Below are positions 7,461-9,188 of a DNA stretch of 9,188 nucleotides, one piece after another. The DNA lies in NCBI GenBank assembly GCA_012511525.1, contig JAAZFW010000146.1, positions 1 to 9,188 of the forward strand, in the 5' to 3' direction. The translations under genes were made by a program, and so were the position numbers. Origin of the DNA: Clostridiaceae bacterium (lineage in GTDB: Bacteria > Bacillota > Clostridia > Saccharofermentanales > UBA5734). The notes below the pieces were generated by a model that searched no databases, was not told the DNA's origin, and was given only the letters and a program-made list of their open reading frames with translations. Numbering within the stretch: the stretch's first letter is position 1; each line of letters starts with the position of its first letter.

Positions 7461-7469
7461 AGGAAAGGG
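7461..7469 (+). promoter_or_regulatory. Ribosome binding site that sets the dnaD-like start
   Basis: AGGAAAGGG (7461-7469) ends 7 nt before ATG 7477. An in-frame ATG at 7429 has only AAAGG immediately abutting it, which is too close to act as a Shine-Dalgarno sequence, and it lies right after the terminator. ATG 7477 is therefore preferred. Confidence 0.7.
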
Positions 7470-7476
7470 TTGCCAC

Positions 7477-8565
7477 ATGATTATCGATGAAAGCAGGAAA
7501 CTGTTGCTTTCAGACACCGCGGTGCCAGACATATTTATCTTGGAGTATTTGCCGGGTCTTGGCGGACTTGCGGTTAAGATTTACCTGTTCCTGCTGCTGA
7601 CCGCGCGCACAAGCCGCAGCCTGACCGAGCAGGATCTGACCCGGAGGCTGGGACAGGAGCCGGACGCGGTTAAGGCGGCGCTGCTCGAACTGGCCGGCGC
7701 CGAGCTGATCGTCCTCAAGGAGCGCAGCATTGAGGTTGCGGACATCAAAGCCGCTGAGATCGAACGCACCTACCGGCCCAGGACCGCCAGTCTTCCCCAG
7801 GAGTCGGAGCAGGCCAGCGAACGCTTCGACAAGCGGGAGAAGCTGATGGCGGATATCGCCCGGACCTTCTTCCAGGGCCTGATGTCGCCGTCGTGGTACA
7901 GTGAGATCGACGCCTGGTTCGACCGGTACGGATTCGAACCGGAGGTCGTCTACGCCCTGTTCCAGGAATGTGCCCGGCGCAACAAGCTCGACAGCAAGGC
8001 CTACATCGCCGCCGTAGCCGAAAACTGGTCCAAGCGCGGCATCGTCTCGTTCAACGACCTGAACCGCTATTTCCTGGCGCACGACAAGATCAGCAAGCTC
8101 AGCCGCAAGATCGGCCGAAAACTGCGCAAAACGATGACCGAGTACGACGACGAGATCATCACCCGGTGGATCGACGTGTTCGGCTACGATTTTGAGATCA
8201 TCGATTTGGCCTTGCGCAAGACAACCCGTCTCAGCCACCCCAACTTGTCTTTCATCGACCGCATCCTCCAGGAATGGTTCGAACACCAGCTGCGCGATCT
8301 CGACGCGGTCAAGACCTACGAGGACGAAAAGGCGGCCCGCCTGGCCAAGGAACGTCAGGTGACGCCCAAAGGCGGCGGCAAAAACACCAACCAGGGCAAT
8401 TTCGAGCAGCGGGATTATTCCAAGGAGTACCTCGATGGTTTCTACGAACCCGTCAGTTCCGATGAACAGGCTTTGTCGCCCACCGGTGAACGTGAGCCGC
8501 AGCAGATGGATCTAACCGAACTGATGCGCCAGTCCGGGCCGGATGGAAAGGACGAAGGGTCGTGA
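7477..8565 (+). CDS. DnaD/DnaB-like primosome protein with two DnaD domains
   Basis: A 362-aa predicted replication-initiation or restart protein. In Bacillota, members of this family help DnaA or PriA deliver the replicative helicase to DNA. Residues of about 20-100 look like the N-terminal winged-helix region (LGGLAVKIYLFLLL, then LTEQDLTRRL). Residues of about 120-200 form a first DnaD domain ending in the signature YIAAVAENWSKRGI (177-190). Residues of about 205-280 form a second copy ending in FIDRILQEWFEH (259-270). The tail is polar and ends in a segment around FEQRDYSKEYLDGFYE (309-324), resembling the conserved C-terminal motif of clostridial DnaD proteins. Its stop codon overlaps the GTG start of the helicase-loader gene, which mirrors the dnaB-dnaI pairing of Bacillus subtilis. 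Whether it corresponds functionally to DnaD or DnaB cannot be told from sequence alone, so no symbol is given. Confidence 0.88.
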   Translation: MIIDESRKLLLSDTAVPDIFILEYLPGLGGLAVKIYLFLLLTARTSRSLTEQDLTRRLGQEPDAVKAALLELAGAELIVLKERSIEVADIKAAEIERTYRPRTASLPQESEQASERFDKREKLMADIARTFFQGLMSPSWYSEIDAWFDRYGFEPEVVYALFQECARRNKLDSKAYIAAVAENWSKRGIVSFNDLNRYFLAHDKISKLSRKIGRKLRKTMTEYDDEIITRWIDVFGYDFEIIDLALRKTTRLSHPNLSFIDRILQEWFEHQLRDLDAVKTYEDEKAARLAKERQVTPKGGGKNTNQGNFEQRDYSKEYLDGFYEPVSSDEQALSPTGEREPQQMDLTELMRQSGPDGKDEGS

Positions 8566-9188
8566 AACGCATGATCGGCAGAGAAATGAACCGGATCTAT
8601 GAACAGCGCCGTCTGAGGGCGGAACTGGCGCGCGACAGCGCGGTCCATTTTGCATACCAGCAGCATCCGCGCCTTGAGGCGCTCGACCGGGAAATCGCCG
8701 CAGCGGGCGCTGACCTGCTGCTCGAAGCGATCGAGCCCAGGCGGCCCGAAGCGGCGCGCGCCCGGATGGCCCGGCTGAAAGAAGATCGCAGCGCCTACCT
8801 GCTGGCACACCAGATTCCACCGGATTTTGACCAGCCGCGCTACACGTGTCCGATCTGCCACGATACAGGCGAGCATGACGGCGAGCGCTGCAGCTGCTAT
8901 CAGGCGCTGCTGGTGCCGCTGCTCTTCGATGAGGCGAACCTCAACAGCCTGAAGCGCTTCCGCTTCGACACGTTTGACGCCTCGCTCTTCTCAGATCAGG
9001 CCAATCCGGCGCTATACCAGTCAGATTTGTCGCCCCGCCAGCAGATATTGGGACTGAAGCGTGTCAGCGAGCAGTTCGTGGCGCAGTTTGACGCCCCTGA
9101 TACGCGCAGCATGCTTTTCATCGGCAAACCGGGAACCGGGAAGACTTTCCTGATGGCCTGCATCGCCCAGGCGTTGCTGGACCAGGGC
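8562..9188 (+). CDS. DnaI/DnaC-like AAA+ helicase loader, cut by the window edge
   Basis: The visible 209 residues are the N-terminal part of a replicative-helicase loader; the C-terminus lies beyond the window. Residues of about 1-80 are charged and helical, the expected helicase-binding region. A zinc-finger-like cluster follows, with C96, C99, C110 and C112 (CPIC...CSC), as in Bacillus DnaI and its clostridial relatives. The AAA+ domain begins with Walker A GKPGTGKT (188-195), where K194 and T195 would bind ATP-Mg. Walker B and the arginine finger are not reached. The GTG start overlaps the upstream stop codon by four bases, with AAAGGA (8547-8552) 9 nt upstream. ATG 8571 and ATG 8586 are in-frame alternatives. 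The overlap suggests translational coupling with the DnaD-like gene, consistent with acting together in loading the helicase. IstB-type transposon ATPases share the fold, but the zinc cluster and the neighbour argue for a chromosomal loader. Confidence 0.88.
   Translation, partial: MKRMIGREMNRIYEQRRLRAELARDSAVHFAYQQHPRLEALDREIAAAGADLLLEAIEPRRPEAARARMARLKEDRSAYLLAHQIPPDFDQPRYTCPICHDTGEHDGERCSCYQALLVPLLFDEANLNSLKRFRFDTFDASLFSDQANPALYQSDLSPRQQILGLKRVSEQFVAQFDAPDTRSMLFIGKPGTGKTFLMACIAQALLDQG

Noticed and set aside
7429..7476. N-terminal extension of the DnaD-like protein from ATG 7429.
   Set aside because: It has no usable ribosome binding site, starts only a few bases after the terminator, and a well-spaced site exists for ATG 7477.
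8562..9188. IstB-type transposon ATPase instead of a chromosomal helicase loader.
   Set aside because: The CxxC...CxC zinc cluster and the overlapping DnaD-family gene fit the chromosomal loader, and no transposase or terminal repeats are seen nearby.

Overview
The window reads as a chromosomal segment of an anaerobic, fermentative, fairly GC-rich member of the Bacillota (Clostridia-like). Two things point there. A DnaD-domain protein is followed by a DnaC/DnaI-type helicase loader, a pair typical of Bacillota. A full-length pyruvate:ferredoxin oxidoreductase (PFOR) indicates anaerobic metabolism. I cannot name the genus from the sequence alone.

Layout, all on the + strand: (1) 1-135, a leader with a good sigma-A-type promoter (TTGCCT, 17 nt, TACAAT) and a 14-nt palindrome; (2) 136-2091, one uninterrupted frame fusing phosphoglycerate kinase (PGK) to triosephosphate isomerase (TIM); (3) 2116-2147, a strong hairpin with a short T run; (4) 2192-3745, gpmI, the cofactor-independent phosphoglycerate mutase; (5) 3735-3822, a promoter with a perfect extended -10 (TGaTATAAT) and a small dyad; (6) 3823-7353, the single-chain PFOR (nifJ/por); (7) 7382-7423, a second perfect extended -10 (TGcTATAAT) directly abutting a textbook intrinsic terminator; (8) 7477-8565, a DnaD-like primosome protein; (9) 8562 to the window edge, the N-terminal two-thirds or so of a DnaI/DnaC-like AAA+ loader. 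No intergenic stretch exceeds about 135 bases.

The first three genes form a carbon route. TIM and PGK act either side of GAPDH, GpmI then makes 2-phosphoglycerate, and PFOR turns pyruvate (after enolase and pyruvate kinase, not in this window) into acetyl-CoA, CO2 and reduced ferredoxin. The last two genes are an unrelated replication-initiation pair, separated by the terminator and probably translationally coupled to each other.

The most notable item is the PGK-TIM fusion, a gene architecture best known from Thermotoga, here with intact active-site residues in both halves and essentially no linker. Otherwise this is core metabolism and replication. I see no mobile element, CRISPR array, tRNA or rRNA, and no sign of an undescribed multi-gene system.
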